Assembly (NCBI GenBank): GCA_937997345.1
Contig: CALKTD010000022.1
Location: forward strand, 1 to 29,890
Origin: an uncultured Atopobium sp.
Lineage (GTDB): Bacteria > Actinomycetota > Coriobacteriia > Coriobacteriales > Atopobiaceae
DNA: 29,890 nt
Reading direction: 5' to 3'
Under the pieces are notes generated by a model. That model was given only the letters and a program-made list of their open reading frames with translations. It did not search any database and was not told the DNA's origin. The first letter of the stretch is position 1; the number at the start of each line of letters is the position of its first letter. The position numbers and the translations under genes are program-made. Below, in pieces: positions 21,657 to 29,845 of the stretch.

Positions 21657-23969
21657 CTAGTTGCTTGCAGGATCTGCGGGAGCCTCAGCATCCGAAGGGC
21701 TATCTGCGTCCGAAAGTGCTGCCGTGTCCGAAGCGGAACCTGCATCCGACTTCTTCTCTACCGACAAAGAAACCGCAGGTCCAAACACTTTCTCAAGCAT
21801 ATCCGCCACGCTATTGAGCTCTGGTGGAAGTGCTGAACGAGCAGCGATGTCCTCTGGTGAAGCTGGTACTGGAGCAGGCTTTGGAGCTGGAATTGGTTCG
21901 GGCTCAGGCGCAGGTTGCGGCGCGGGTGCTGCAACAGGTACAGGTGCAACTGGAGCCGCGGGTGCGGGCGTAGGCGCGACTGGAGCTGAAGCGATGTTTT
22001 CAGCAGAATCATCCAAAACCGCAGCTACATCGTCATCACTATAAGGAACCTGATCGTAGTCAGGAACCTCAACGGGAGTTCCGCCAGACGTAGGCTCATC
22101 CCAAGGCATTGGATATGACACCTCTGGCGCTGGTGCAACGGGAGCTGCAGGTGCTGGAGCTACAGGGGCTGCAGGTGCTGGTGTTGGCGCAGATATCTGA
22201 GCAGGAACAGCTGCAGAAGCGATCTGCACAACTGGCTCAGGGGCTGGTGCAACGGGCGCAGCAGGAGCCACTGGAATTGCAGGAGCGGGTGCTGAAGCCG
22301 GCGCCTGAGCTGCGCGTTTTTCTCGAGAGATTGCCGTTGCAGCGAGGCTTGACTCAACATATTTGATGCGGCGTGGACCCATGACCTGGGCAACACACTC
22401 TTTTACAAACTCGGAAACTGCTGGTGCACTGAGCATCCTCATGGCAAACGATGATCCCTTGGGCAGCGTAACTACTAGCTCAGAGCCATCATCGGACTCG
22501 AGCGTTGAGCTGACCAGCAGTGCTGCATGAGCGGCATTTTTTGAGGCACAAACCTTGCCGACTTCTTTCCACTGTCTGACGAGAAGTGCGTCTGCCTGGT
22601 CAACTTCCTTTGGAGCAGGCGCAGGCGCATGTTGTGGCGCAGGTGCCGGTCGCGGAGCTGGCGCAGGTGCAGCTACAGGAGCTGGCTCTGGAGTTGCAAC
22701 TGGAGCGGGAGCTGCCTGTGATGAGGGTACCGGAGCTGAAGCTGGTACAGGAGCCACTACAGGCACTGAAGCAGGCTCGGGAGCTGCGGGTTTCTCGCTA
22801 ACTGGAGCCACAACGGCACCATTTGCTAACTGCTGCTCAAGAACAGCCACCCTATCTGCCAACGCTTCCAACGTGAGCTCCGTGTTAGGGCGCGCTAGCT
22901 TGGTAAACGCAACCTCCAGGACAAGTCGCTGATTCATGGCAGTACGCATCTGATTTGCAGCGTCGCCCAGAACGGTCAGAACCCTGGAGAGCCTATCAAC
23001 CGAACCAAATGCCTGAGCCTCTTTGGTAAGCTGCTCAGTTGATGCGGTGGAATTTGCCAGAGCTGGAGAATCAACGCCTACAGCTGCAGCAATGTAGAGA
23101 TCTCTTACGTGAATAGCAAGCTCGCGTGTGAACTGCAGCAGGTCCTTGCCACCTTCAAACAGCGTGTTTACCGTGGTAAAGAGCGAAGAAATGTCTCGCT
23201 GAGCCAGTGCCATCGCAGCATTGTTAATCAGAGAGCCAGAAGACTGACCCAAAACGTCGCGAACCGTCTGCTCAGAAATAACGCCGCCGCCATAAACGGA
23301 GAGCTGCTCAAGAGAGGAAAGGGCGTCACGCATGCCACCGCGCGCATGACGAACAATAAGGTCAATAGCTGCGTCTTCGTAGGTAAAGCCCTCATTTTTG
23401 CAGACGTTGACCAGATGTTCTGCCATCTCGTCAGCGGCAATGGAGCGGAAGTCAAAACGCTGCACGCGAGACAGAATGGTTGCAAGAATTTTCTGAGGAT
23501 CGGTGGTACACATGATAAATGTCACGTGTGAAGGAGGCTCCTCCAACGTCTTGAGCAGGGCGTTAAATGCCGCCGAGGTAAGCATGTGCACCTCGTCGAT
23601 GATGTAAACCTTACCCTTGCCGCGCACGGGAGCGTAACTAGCGCGAGAAATAATCTCTTCTCGCACGTTATCAACACCGGTGTTAGAGGCAGCGTCAATC
23701 TCAAAGACGTCTGGATGCTGACCAGCAGCAATCAACTGACAGTCCTCACAAGTGCCGTCGGGCAGATGACCAGGCGCCTCGTGACAGAGAATGGCTTTTG
23801 CCAGCAAACGAGCCATAGTGGTCTTACCTGTGCCGCGGGGTCCGCAGAACAGGTATGCGTGGCTGAGCTTTTGCTCCAAAACCGCTCGCTCAAGGGTGCC
23901 AACCACATGCTTCTGGCCAACTACCTGCTCAAACGTTTGCGGGCGATACTTTGTATACAGTGATTCCAT
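21657..23969 (-). CDS. dnaX: DNA polymerase III subunits gamma/tau
   Basis: DnaX is the clamp-loader ATPase. Residues 1-360 hold the AAA+ and lid domains: Walker A GPRGTGKT (43-50), zinc cysteines near C62, C74 and C77, the DEVH box and the sensor region LSRVQRFDF. About 395-470 is a first Pro/Ala-rich linker; a folded segment (about 475-580, DALLVRQWKEVGKVCASK...) follows. A very long second Pro/Ala linker leads to an acidic tail containing SVADMLEKVFGP. The ATG at 23967-23969 has GGAGGA upstream; 770 residues, longer than typical because of the linkers. No clear slippery A-run for a frameshift gamma form was found. Confidence 0.95.
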   Translation of the reverse strand: MESLYTKYRPQTFEQVVGQKHVVGTLERAVLEQKLSHAYLFCGPRGTGKTTMARLLAKAILCHEAPGHLPDGTCEDCQLIAAGQHPDVFEIDAASNTGVDNVREEIISRASYAPVRGKGKVYIIDEVHMLTSAAFNALLKTLEEPPSHVTFIMCTTDPQKILATILSRVQRFDFRSIAADEMAEHLVNVCKNEGFTYEDAAIDLIVRHARGGMRDALSSLEQLSVYGGGVISEQTVRDVLGQSSGSLINNAAMALAQRDISSLFTTVNTLFEGGKDLLQFTRELAIHVRDLYIAAAVGVDSPALANSTASTEQLTKEAQAFGSVDRLSRVLTVLGDAANQMRTAMNQRLVLEVAFTKLARPNTELTLEALADRVAVLEQQLANGAVVAPVSEKPAAPEPASVPVVAPVPASAPVPSSQAAPAPVATPEPAPVAAPAPAPRPAPAPQHAPAPAPKEVDQADALLVRQWKEVGKVCASKNAAHAALLVSSTLESDDGSELVVTLPKGSSFAMRMLSAPAVSEFVKECVAQVMGPRRIKYVESSLAATAISREKRAAQAPASAPAPAIPVAPAAPVAPAPEPVVQIASAAVPAQISAPTPAPAAPVAPAPAAPVAPAPEVSYPMPWDEPTSGGTPVEVPDYDQVPYSDDDVAAVLDDSAENIASAPVAPTPAPAAPVAPVPVAAPAPQPAPEPEPIPAPKPAPVPASPEDIAARSALPPELNSVADMLEKVFGPAVSLSVEKKSDAGSASDTAALSDADSPSDAEAPADPASN

Positions 23970-24000
23970 TCGTCCTCCGACGGCAGATTTTTCACTTTCA

Positions 24001-24025
24001 AGTATACCCTCTGAGTTGAGAGGGT
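24001..24025 (-). promoter_or_regulatory. probable dnaX promoter region with overlapping inverted repeat
   Basis: On the minus strand TATACT (24001-24006) is a good -10, 32 bases before the dnaX start; the -35 is poor. The inverted repeat ACCCTCT (24006-24012) and AGAGGGT (24019-24025) abuts it, and a copy of GGGTTTCTCGCC follows at 24022-24033. Confidence 0.5.
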
Positions 24026-24033
24026 TTCTCGCC

Positions 24034-24064
24034 AAACAAAAACGGGGCAGCCGAAGCTACCCCG
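24034..24064 (-). terminator. terminator of rpmE
   Basis: On the minus strand CGGGGTAGC-TTCG-GCTGCCCCG (24043-24064) is followed by TTTTTGTTTGG. It ends the rpmE transcript just before the dnaX promoter. Confidence 0.88.
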
Positions 24065-24102
24065 ATTCTGTACTCTGCAATCTTTGCGCGAGCAAATACC
24101 TG

Positions 24103-24516
24103 CTACTCTGCTGCTTCTTCGGTTGCAGGTGCCTCGGCCTCAGCCTCAGCCTCTGGCTCTGGCTCTGCAGCTGGTGCGTTCTTTGCGAACTCAGCAGCAC
24201 GCTTTGCCTTCTCAGCAGCCTTAGCCTCAGCAGCAGTCTTACGAGCAGCCTCCTGCTCAGCAGCCTTAGCAGCCTTTGCCTCCTTGGCAGCCTTAGCGGC
24301 CTCGAGAGCAGCGTTTGCTGCGCCACCGAACTTGTCGGCGAAGCGCTGGACACGTCCACCAGTATCGACAAGCTTCTGCTGACCCGTATAGAATGGGTGG
24401 CACTTGTCGCAGAGGTCAAGACGCATCTCTGGAACAGTTGCGTGTGTGGTCCAGGTGTTTCCGCAGGTGCAGCGAACGGTGCACTCTACGTACTCTGGAT
24501 GAATACCTTGCTTCAT
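24103..24516 (-). CDS. rpmE: 50S ribosomal protein L31 with long Ala/Glu/Lys-rich tail
   Basis: The first ~65 residues are a zinc-binding (C+) L31: MKQGIHPEY, CTCGNTW (C16, C18), LCDKCHPFYTG (C36, C39), GGRVQRFADKFG. L31 normally ends near residue 70. Here a further ~70 residues follow, rich in Ala, Lys and Glu (AALEAAKAAKEAKAAKAAEQ...), ending in an acidic run PEPEAEAEAEAPATEEAAE. The tail would form a charged helix and a flexible acidic end. It is an in-frame part of the gene, not a separate protein. The gene is monocistronic with a strong terminator. The role of the tail is unknown. Confidence 0.92.
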   Translation of the reverse strand: MKQGIHPEYVECTVRCTCGNTWTTHATVPEMRLDLCDKCHPFYTGQQKLVDTGGRVQRFADKFGGAANAALEAAKAAKEAKAAKAAEQEAARKTAAEAKAAEKAKRAAEFAKNAPAAEPEPEAEAEAEAPATEEAAE

Positions 24517-24603
24517 GCAGGACTCCTTACATCGGCCCTGGTTTCCGACCAGAGCAGGGGCGTCTTTATGAGCACGTGCTCAATCAAGACAATAAGCTGA
24601 AAA

Positions 24604-24612
24604 AGTATAGCA
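24604..24612 (-). promoter_or_regulatory. extended -10 promoter of rpmE
   Basis: On the minus strand TGCTATACT has both a good -10 hexamer and the TG extension, 88 bases upstream of the rpmE start. There is no good -35. Confidence 0.55.
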
Positions 24613-24680
24613 GAACAACACTTTTGTTGCCAGAACCAGTTGGCGAGAAATTCATATTTTGTGCAGATAATTCTTGTTCG

Positions 24681-24710
24681 CGACAACTTTTTTCTTACTC
24701 ACGACAACTT
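24681..24710 (+). promoter_or_regulatory. two direct CGACAACTT repeats upstream of coaX
   Basis: CGACAACTT occurs at 24681-24689 and 24702-24710, spaced 21 bases, or two helical turns. It lies just upstream of a possible promoter (TTTAGA, 16 bases, TAAAAT near 24732). The arrangement fits a tandem activator or repressor site; the regulator is unknown. Confidence 0.45.
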
Positions 24711-24778
24711 TAGAAATGCGTTCAATAGGCTAAAATCCAATACAACATAAAAGCTAGTTCACAGCCTCTGGAGGCATA

Positions 24779-25561
24779 ATGTTTTTATCGATTGATGTAG
24801 GTAACACGCAAACTGCCATTGGTTTATTTGACAGCGAAGGCACTATGGTGCGCGGCTGGAGAATGCCTACCAATCAAAGCGACACCTCCGACATTCTGCA
24901 CGGCCGCCTCTTCACGTTCTTCCAGAAAGATGGACTGAGCCTAGACGACGTTGAGGCAGGTGGACTCTCGTGCGTAGTTCCTGTTATCACACGTGCTTGG
25001 CAGCGCTGCTTTGAGTTACTGCTTAACAAGCCTCTAACCCGCATTAACGCGCTTTCCACGGATAAGATTCGCTTCAATATCCCCCACCCCGAGCTTGTGG
25101 GTGCCGACCGCGTAGCAAATTCCGTTGCCGCAACTGAGCGCTATGGCTATCCGGTTATTGTGGTTGATTTTGGCACCGCAACCAATTTGGACGTTGTTGA
25201 TAAGGACGGCGTATTCCGCGGAGGTGCTATTTCACCAGGTATTATGATCTCTGCAAACGCTCTGTTTGCGCGCGCAGCTAAGCTCTCTAGCATTCCTATC
25301 AAGGCTCCCGAGACCGTCTTGGGTAACACTACAGAAAGCGCTGTTCAGGCAGGTATTGTAGTAGGCGCCGCCGCTCAGGCAGAGGGTCTGGTTGCCAGAA
25401 CGCTCAAAGAGCCTGGTATTGAGGGCGCAACTGTTATTGCAACGGGTGGCCTGGCAAACACCGTTAGCGAAGCAACGGATGTCTTTGACGTGGTTGATCC
25501 GCAGCTTACTATGCGTGGCATTTATCTTATCTGGAAGCAGTCCACTCAAGCCGCCGAGTAG
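24779..25561 (+). CDS. coaX: type III pantothenate kinase
   Basis: CoaX phosphorylates pantothenate, the first step of CoA synthesis. The ASKHA-fold motifs are clear: IDVGNTQTAIGLF (catalytic D6), ELVGADRVAN (108-114), VVDFGTATNLDVV (130-140) and ISPGIM, followed by ATGGLA near the C terminus. Length (260) is typical. GGAGG precedes the ATG. It converges with the biotin-ligase-like gene downstream; in several Gram-positives coaX neighbours or fuses with birA, so this pairing is familiar even though the ligase here is altered. Confidence 0.96.
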   Translation: MFLSIDVGNTQTAIGLFDSEGTMVRGWRMPTNQSDTSDILHGRLFTFFQKDGLSLDDVEAGGLSCVVPVITRAWQRCFELLLNKPLTRINALSTDKIRFNIPHPELVGADRVANSVAATERYGYPVIVVDFGTATNLDVVDKDGVFRGGAISPGIMISANALFARAAKLSSIPIKAPETVLGNTTESAVQAGIVVGAAAQAEGLVARTLKEPGIEGATVIATGGLANTVSEATDVFDVVDPQLTMRGIYLIWKQSTQAAE

Positions 25562-25599
25562 CTGAAGCCGCAGCCACGTTACAACAGTTAAACCAGCAG

Positions 25600-26334
25600 T
25601 TAAACCGCTGGAACTACAGAAGCTTCTTCCTCGCTCACAAGAATTTCTTTACCGTCCTTATCAACAAGGATGGCATGACCCCACACGTCAATGCCGCCAA
25701 ATCGTGCGGTCAGCGCAACGTTACCGCTGGGGTATACCTTGTTGACCTGTTGTCCAAGCAGAGGAACCATATCAAAGTAATCGCTCAGGATCAGCGCAAT
25801 TGGTCCCGCAAAGCTCCGTGCACGATTAACCTGCTCTTCCCACGCACTTACGCTCTGAACCACCAGTTCAGAGACCTTATTAGCGAGAAGTTCTGTGTTG
25901 TCTGCAACGCCAAACGCTGAACAAAGTGACTTGGGGTCTGCTGCGACGCTTACCACAGCAAACATGCCCTCTTGATAGCCAGCAGTAGCCTTGATTGAGG
26001 CAACTACCTGGTCTTTATAGAAGATATCGTAAGGCCAACGGATACCAAAACTCTCATCTTTTGCACACAAGAACTGACAGAGCCCCAGCGCTACAACGTA
26101 TGGAACCGCTGGCACATAGGGCATCGAGACGCCAAGGCGCACAACGGTTGCAACCTCAAAGAGTTTCTCGCCAGATGATGGACGCGCTGGTGCTGATGGT
26201 GAATCAAAAGCCAACTCGCAGCACTCATCCTGGCCAGATGTAGAGCATTTCTGCGCATCAGAGACACGATACACAAACTCGCCCGTTTGCGCACCGCCGC
26301 GTGCCATCTCCAAAGCTTTTTGTGCTACTCCCAC
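25600..26334 (-). CDS. degenerate biotin-protein-ligase-like protein
   Basis: The 244-residue protein aligns by eye with the catalytic and C-terminal domains of BirA, without the DNA-binding domain. RWPYDIFYKDQVVASIKA (99-116) stands where BirA has KWPNDLxxxxxKxAGILVE, and NVALTARFGGIDVWGHAILVDKDG matches the C-terminal SH3-like domain. The biotin/ATP loop GRGRxGR is missing; its place reads KCSTSGQDECCELAF. Asn of WPND is Tyr, and GILVE is not kept. Catalysis as a normal ligase is therefore doubtful. It may bind another ligand. GTG start (26332-26334) overlaps the folPK stop, with GGGAG upstream. Confidence 0.65.
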   Translation of the reverse strand: MGVAQKALEMARGGAQTGEFVYRVSDAQKCSTSGQDECCELAFDSPSAPARPSSGEKLFEVATVVRLGVSMPYVPAVPYVVALGLCQFLCAKDESFGIRWPYDIFYKDQVVASIKATAGYQEGMFAVVSVAADPKSLCSAFGVADNTELLANKVSELVVQSVSAWEEQVNRARSFAGPIALILSDYFDMVPLLGQQVNKVYPSGNVALTARFGGIDVWGHAILVDKDGKEILVSEEEASVVPAV

Positions 26335-27797
26335 GTAATGGCTCCCAAGTCCTCGGTAACGTGACCAACACGCTGGTCAGGAGGGGTAATCTCTACGCCA
26401 CCGTGCGAGAAGAAGCGCACAGGGTCATGCATCAGATCCTCCATAGGAACAAGCACATAATCGCGCTCACCCATACGTGGATGAGGCAGAGTAAGGTGTT
26501 TGCCTGCGTGCTGTTCGCCCTCAACCCACAGAAGGTCGCAGTCAATGGTGCGAGGTCCATGGCCCTCCTCGCCCTTCTTGCGCGTGCGGTTGAGAGCATT
26601 CTCCACCTCAAGTAGTTTGTCCATCAGTACAAGTGGATGAAGCTCAGTTCTAATCTCGGCAACAGCATTTACCACGGGCGTAGCAATGCCGTATGCAGGC
26701 TCGGTTTCGTAGGCGTGGCTGAGAGAAACAACGCAGGTCAGCGGGATCTCGTCGATGAGCTGCGTAGCACGGGCCAGATAACCCACACGGTCGCCTACGT
26801 TGGAGCCAAGCGCCACAAATCCCTGACGAGGGTCGCGCTCAGTCATAGCCCAGTAAGCGTTGATAGCCTGAGCGGTTCCAGCAACATCGTGAACGCGCAG
26901 GATACGGGTACCGTTGGTAATTGCGGCAATGCAAATTGCATGCGTAGCTGCATCACGCTGGGTAGCCTCAGTTACACCAGAAACAGCGCCGACAAAACGC
27001 TTTCTTGACACGGCGCAGAGCAGCGGATATCCCATAGAAACCATCGATCGAGTAGCACGCTGAATAACAACGTCCTCATCAGCAAACTTGTCAAAACCTG
27101 GACCTGGGTCAATGCAGATACGGTCCTTGGAAACGCCAGCGCGCATCAAACCGCGAGCTTGGTCACCCAAAAAGCCCATAATCTGGCGCATGATAGGCGC
27201 CTCTTCAGGCAAAGTAAAACGACGCTGAGAACTCAACGTGCGTGTCTCAGCTCCTGTAGCCGCAGCTCTGGCAGCCGCGCTGCCTGTAGGGCGAGAAGGA
27301 CGCATGTCATCCAGCTGAACCTGCTTGCGCTCAACACGAGCTCCAAGGCCGTTCTTATTCCAGTGCATCACAATGCAGCCGCAGTCAGACTCCGCAGCTA
27401 CCACAACCATTTCTGGATCAGTGAATCCAGAAACGTCGTTGATGATAGATGCTCCAAGGCGGACACACATCTTTGCTACCTCGGCGTGACGCGTGTCAAT
27501 GGAAACAATTGCGCCAGCAGCTACCAGTGCACGCACCACAGGCACTACGCGCTCAGCCTCCTCTGTAGGCAGAACAGGCGTGTAACCTGGACGAGTAGAC
27601 TCTCCCCCAACGTCAATGATGTCAGCGCCTTCATCCAGCATCTGTAGACCGCGCGCAATTGCAGCCTCTGGATTAAAGTTTTTTCCGCCATCAGAAAACG
27701 AATCTGGAGTGACATTGAGAACGCCCATGATCCTAGGACGTGCCAACGAGATAGTGTGAGTTCCACATTGCCAGGTGTTGTAGCTTTGACGAAGCAT
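26325..27797 (-). CDS. folP: fused dihydropteroate synthase / HPPK (FolP-FolK)
   Basis: This 490-residue bifunctional folate enzyme has FolP first. Residues 1-330 show RPRIMGVLNVTPDSFSDGG, DVGGESTRPG, SIDTRHAEVA, INDVSGF and the dihydropterin loop SRKRFVG, then RVHDVA. Residues 335-490 are HPPK: FVALGSNVGDR, YETEPAYG, RTRKKGEEGHGPRTIDCDLLW and LPHPRMGERDYVLVP. It joins pABA to the pterin after making the pyrophosphate, so substrate could pass between domains. A ~55-residue insert rich in Arg/Ala/Thr (about 165-215) breaks the DHPS barrel. Start ATG 27795-27797 has AAGGAGG. FolB and FolE are not in this window. Confidence 0.95.
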   Translation of the reverse strand: MLRQSYNTWQCGTHTISLARPRIMGVLNVTPDSFSDGGKNFNPEAAIARGLQMLDEGADIIDVGGESTRPGYTPVLPTEEAERVVPVVRALVAAGAIVSIDTRHAEVAKMCVRLGASIINDVSGFTDPEMVVVAAESDCGCIVMHWNKNGLGARVERKQVQLDDMRPSRPTGSAAARAAATGAETRTLSSQRRFTLPEEAPIMRQIMGFLGDQARGLMRAGVSKDRICIDPGPGFDKFADEDVVIQRATRSMVSMGYPLLCAVSRKRFVGAVSGVTEATQRDAATHAICIAAITNGTRILRVHDVAGTAQAINAYWAMTERDPRQGFVALGSNVGDRVGYLARATQLIDEIPLTCVVSLSHAYETEPAYGIATPVVNAVAEIRTELHPLVLMDKLLEVENALNRTRKKGEEGHGPRTIDCDLLWVEGEQHAGKHLTLPHPRMGERDYVLVPMEDLMHDPVRFFSHGGVEITPPDQRVGHVTEDLGAITWE

Positions 27798-27942
27798 GAA
27801 TCCTCCTTGCCAGCTATGAATGTTTCTATTGTAGCGGTATTGACGGCTGCTGGTCGTATACCATGGTTTTATTGAAAGTTTATTGCCGCAAACGCACCGC
27901 TTGGCGCCGTAACTGGAGCGTGGAACGTGCATCACTCGCGGC

Positions 27943-27951
27943 TGCTATAAT
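27943..27951 (+). promoter_or_regulatory. extended -10 promoter of exoA
   Basis: TGCTATAAT (27943-27951) is a consensus extended -10 element 51 bases upstream of the exoA start; no good -35 is present, as expected for this class. Confidence 0.7.
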
Positions 27952-28001
27952 ACGAATCCGCTGCGACCTAAACCACCAGGTTACAGTATGAAAGAGGAGT
28001 T

Positions 28002-28781
28002 ATGAGCCAAACTCGAGAGTACAAGCTGATTTCCTGGAACGTTAACGGTCTGCGTGCCGTGATCAAGAAAGAGCCTTCGTTCACAGAAATTTTTGAAACC
28101 ATAAACGCTGATGTATTTGCTCTTCAAGAAACTAAGCTCCAAGAAGGACAGGTGGAGCTTGATCTTCCCGGCTATGTTCAAACCTGGAACTACGCAGACA
28201 GAAAAGGCTATTCGGGCACAGCGGTTTTCTCGCGAGAAACCCCTTTGCAGGTGATTCGCCAGATTGGATGCCCTGTTGCTGACGACGAAGGTCGCGTGTG
28301 CGCGCTGGAGTTTGAGAAGTTCTGGTTTGTGTGCGTGTACACGCCAAACTCAAAAGACCAGCTTGCGCGTCTGGATGAGCGTCTTGAGTGGGATCAGCAC
28401 TATCGTGATTTCTTGGCTGAGCTATCTGAGCAAAAACCAGTGATTACCTGCGGTGATTTTAACGTTGCGCACAACGAGATTGACCTCAAGAATCCATCGT
28501 CTAACAGGCAAAACGCAGGTTTCTCGGACGAGGAACGCGAGAGCTTTACCAAGCTTTTGGACGCGGGTTTTACCGATACATTTAGGTATCGTCATCCGGA
28601 CATGACCGGCACATACAGCTGGTGGAGCTATCGCTTCAACGCACGCAAGAACAACGCGGGCTGGCGCATCGACTACTTCCTGGTCTCCGACCGTATTGCT
28701 GAACAGGTCAAAAGCGCATCAATCTTGAGCGAGGTCTACGGCAGCGACCACTGCCCCGTTGAGCTGAGCATTGAGCTGTAA
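28002..28781 (+). CDS. xth: exodeoxyribonuclease III (AP endonuclease)
   Basis: ExoIII cleaves DNA at abasic sites and removes 3' blocks in base excision repair. The exonuclease-endonuclease-phosphatase motifs are intact: SWNVNGLRA (11-19), LQETK (E43), CVYTPN (Y113), GDFNVAHNEIDL (D152, N154), AGWRIDYFLVS and SDHCPVEL (D249, H250). Length (259) is normal. AGAGGAG precedes ATG. With udg and the MutY-like enzyme this window supplies three base-excision-repair steps. The sequence TTTCTCGCGAGAAA (28228-28241), a palindromic relative of the dispersed motif, lies within it. Confidence 0.96.
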   Translation: MSQTREYKLISWNVNGLRAVIKKEPSFTEIFETINADVFALQETKLQEGQVELDLPGYVQTWNYADRKGYSGTAVFSRETPLQVIRQIGCPVADDEGRVCALEFEKFWFVCVYTPNSKDQLARLDERLEWDQHYRDFLAELSEQKPVITCGDFNVAHNEIDLKNPSSNRQNAGFSDEERESFTKLLDAGFTDTFRYRHPDMTGTYSWWSYRFNARKNNAGWRIDYFLVSDRIAEQVKSASILSEVYGSDHCPVELSIEL

Positions 28782-28791
28782 TTTAAGCACA

Positions 28792-28819
28792 TGGCGAGAA
28801 GACCGGTCTTCTTTCGCCA
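28792..28819 (+). terminator. hairpin after exoA that contains a dispersed motif
   Basis: TGGCGA (28792-28797) pairs with TCGCCA (28814-28819), and inside it GAAGACC pairs with GGTCTTC (28798-28804 and 28805-28811), a perfect 14-bp palindrome with two bulged T. The first arm carries GGCGAGAA. There is no U-run, so it may be a structural element or a weak terminator. Confidence 0.5.
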
Positions 28820-28884
28820 GGGTTGCTTGAATGCGGTAGCCGTGATTAACTAGAGTTGTCGATTGAGATTCAAAGGAGCACGTC

Positions 28885-29697
28885 ATGCGTATTACTTGCG
28901 ACGTTCATACTCACAGCTTGTACTCGAGACATGCCTATTCAACCGTTGAGGAGAACGCTCGTGCGGCTTCTGAGCGCGGCTATGAACTGCTTGGAATCAC
29001 CGACCACTTCTCGTCCATGCTGTATGACCAGCAGACTCTCAAAAACTTTCAGTTCTTTATGAACACCGCCATTTGGCCAGAAACCTGGTACGGCGTAAGG
29101 CTGCTCCACGGTGCTGAGGTGGATATTGTTGACCTTGAGGGTAACCTGTTTGCCTACGACATTACGTTTGATCAGGGCATTAATGGCGATAAACTCCGTC
29201 AGCCTCATATTCTTGGCGAGCACATCCTAGGTACCTGCGATTATGCGGTTGCTAGTATCCATAGCAAGCAGTGGGCTGCCGGTGCCTCGCAGAAGCAAAT
29301 TACCCAAATGTATGTAAATGCACTGGATAATCCACATGTTTTAATTCTTGGCCACCTTGGTCGCAGCGGTTTAGATTTTGATGTTCCAGCGCTTGTCAGA
29401 GAGTGTCGCGATCGCGGTAAGCTCATCGAGATGAACGAGGCTACACACGACGAAGGCCAGCGTGAGGTTGCTATTGAGCGTTGTCGTGTGATTGCAGAGA
29501 CCTGCGCTGAGCTTGGATGCAAGATTTCTTTTGGCTCAGATGCTCACATTGCAACCCGCATTGCTGATGCGCATTCTGTTATCAAGCAGCTGGAAGAGAT
29601 TGACTTCCCCGAGGAACTTATGGCTTGTCGCGATGCCCAGACATTTTTGGGCACCATTGCTAACGCAAAGATTCCAGCTTCTAAGCAGGGATACTAG
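28885..29697 (+). CDS. PHP-domain phosphoesterase (YcdX-like)
   Basis: This 270-residue metal-dependent hydrolase belongs to the polymerase-and-histidinol-phosphatase superfamily. The metal-binding motifs are in order: DVHTHSLYSRH (H8, H10, H16), GITDH (D40, H41), LHGAEVDI, ASIHSKQW, GHLGR and FGSDAH. This motif set fits a trinuclear zinc site like that of YcdX, whose alkaline phosphatase activity is known while its natural substrate is not. Histidinol phosphatase is less likely, as no his genes are nearby. AAAGGAG precedes ATG. It is 103 bases after exoA and may have its own promoter. Confidence 0.85.
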   Translation: MRITCDVHTHSLYSRHAYSTVEENARAASERGYELLGITDHFSSMLYDQQTLKNFQFFMNTAIWPETWYGVRLLHGAEVDIVDLEGNLFAYDITFDQGINGDKLRQPHILGEHILGTCDYAVASIHSKQWAAGASQKQITQMYVNALDNPHVLILGHLGRSGLDFDVPALVRECRDRGKLIEMNEATHDEGQREVAIERCRVIAETCAELGCKISFGSDAHIATRIADAHSVIKQLEEIDFPEELMACRDAQTFLGTIANAKIPASKQGY

Positions 29698-29774
29698 GCC
29701 AGACACAGACACCACCACTGAAGCGCTGCACTGTTTAACCGGTTGCAGCTCATATCGACATCACACAAAGAAAC

Positions 29775-29845
29775 AAAGCCGCGTTTTCACGCGGCTTTGA
29801 ACTGCCTCCCATTTCTTAGACACAAAAAATAGGAGGCAGTTCAAA
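29775..29845. terminator. two adjoining hairpins at the end of the PHP unit
   Basis: The first stem AAAGCCGCG/CGCGGCTTT (29775-29783 and 29790-29798) is followed on the minus strand by U-rich TTTCTTTG. The second stem TTTGAACTGCCTCC/GGAGGCAGTTCAAA (29796-29809 and 29832-29845) is 14 bp, perfect, with a 22-base A-rich loop. The two share TTT, so they cannot both fully form. This looks like a bidirectional terminator or a switch-like structure between converging or adjacent genes. Confidence 0.55.

Noticed and set aside
23970..24102. Signal recognition particle RNA next to dnaX, common in Gram-positives
   Set aside because: The gap is only 133 bases and is filled by the dnaX promoter and rpmE terminator; no SRP Alu or GGAA-loop structure is seen.
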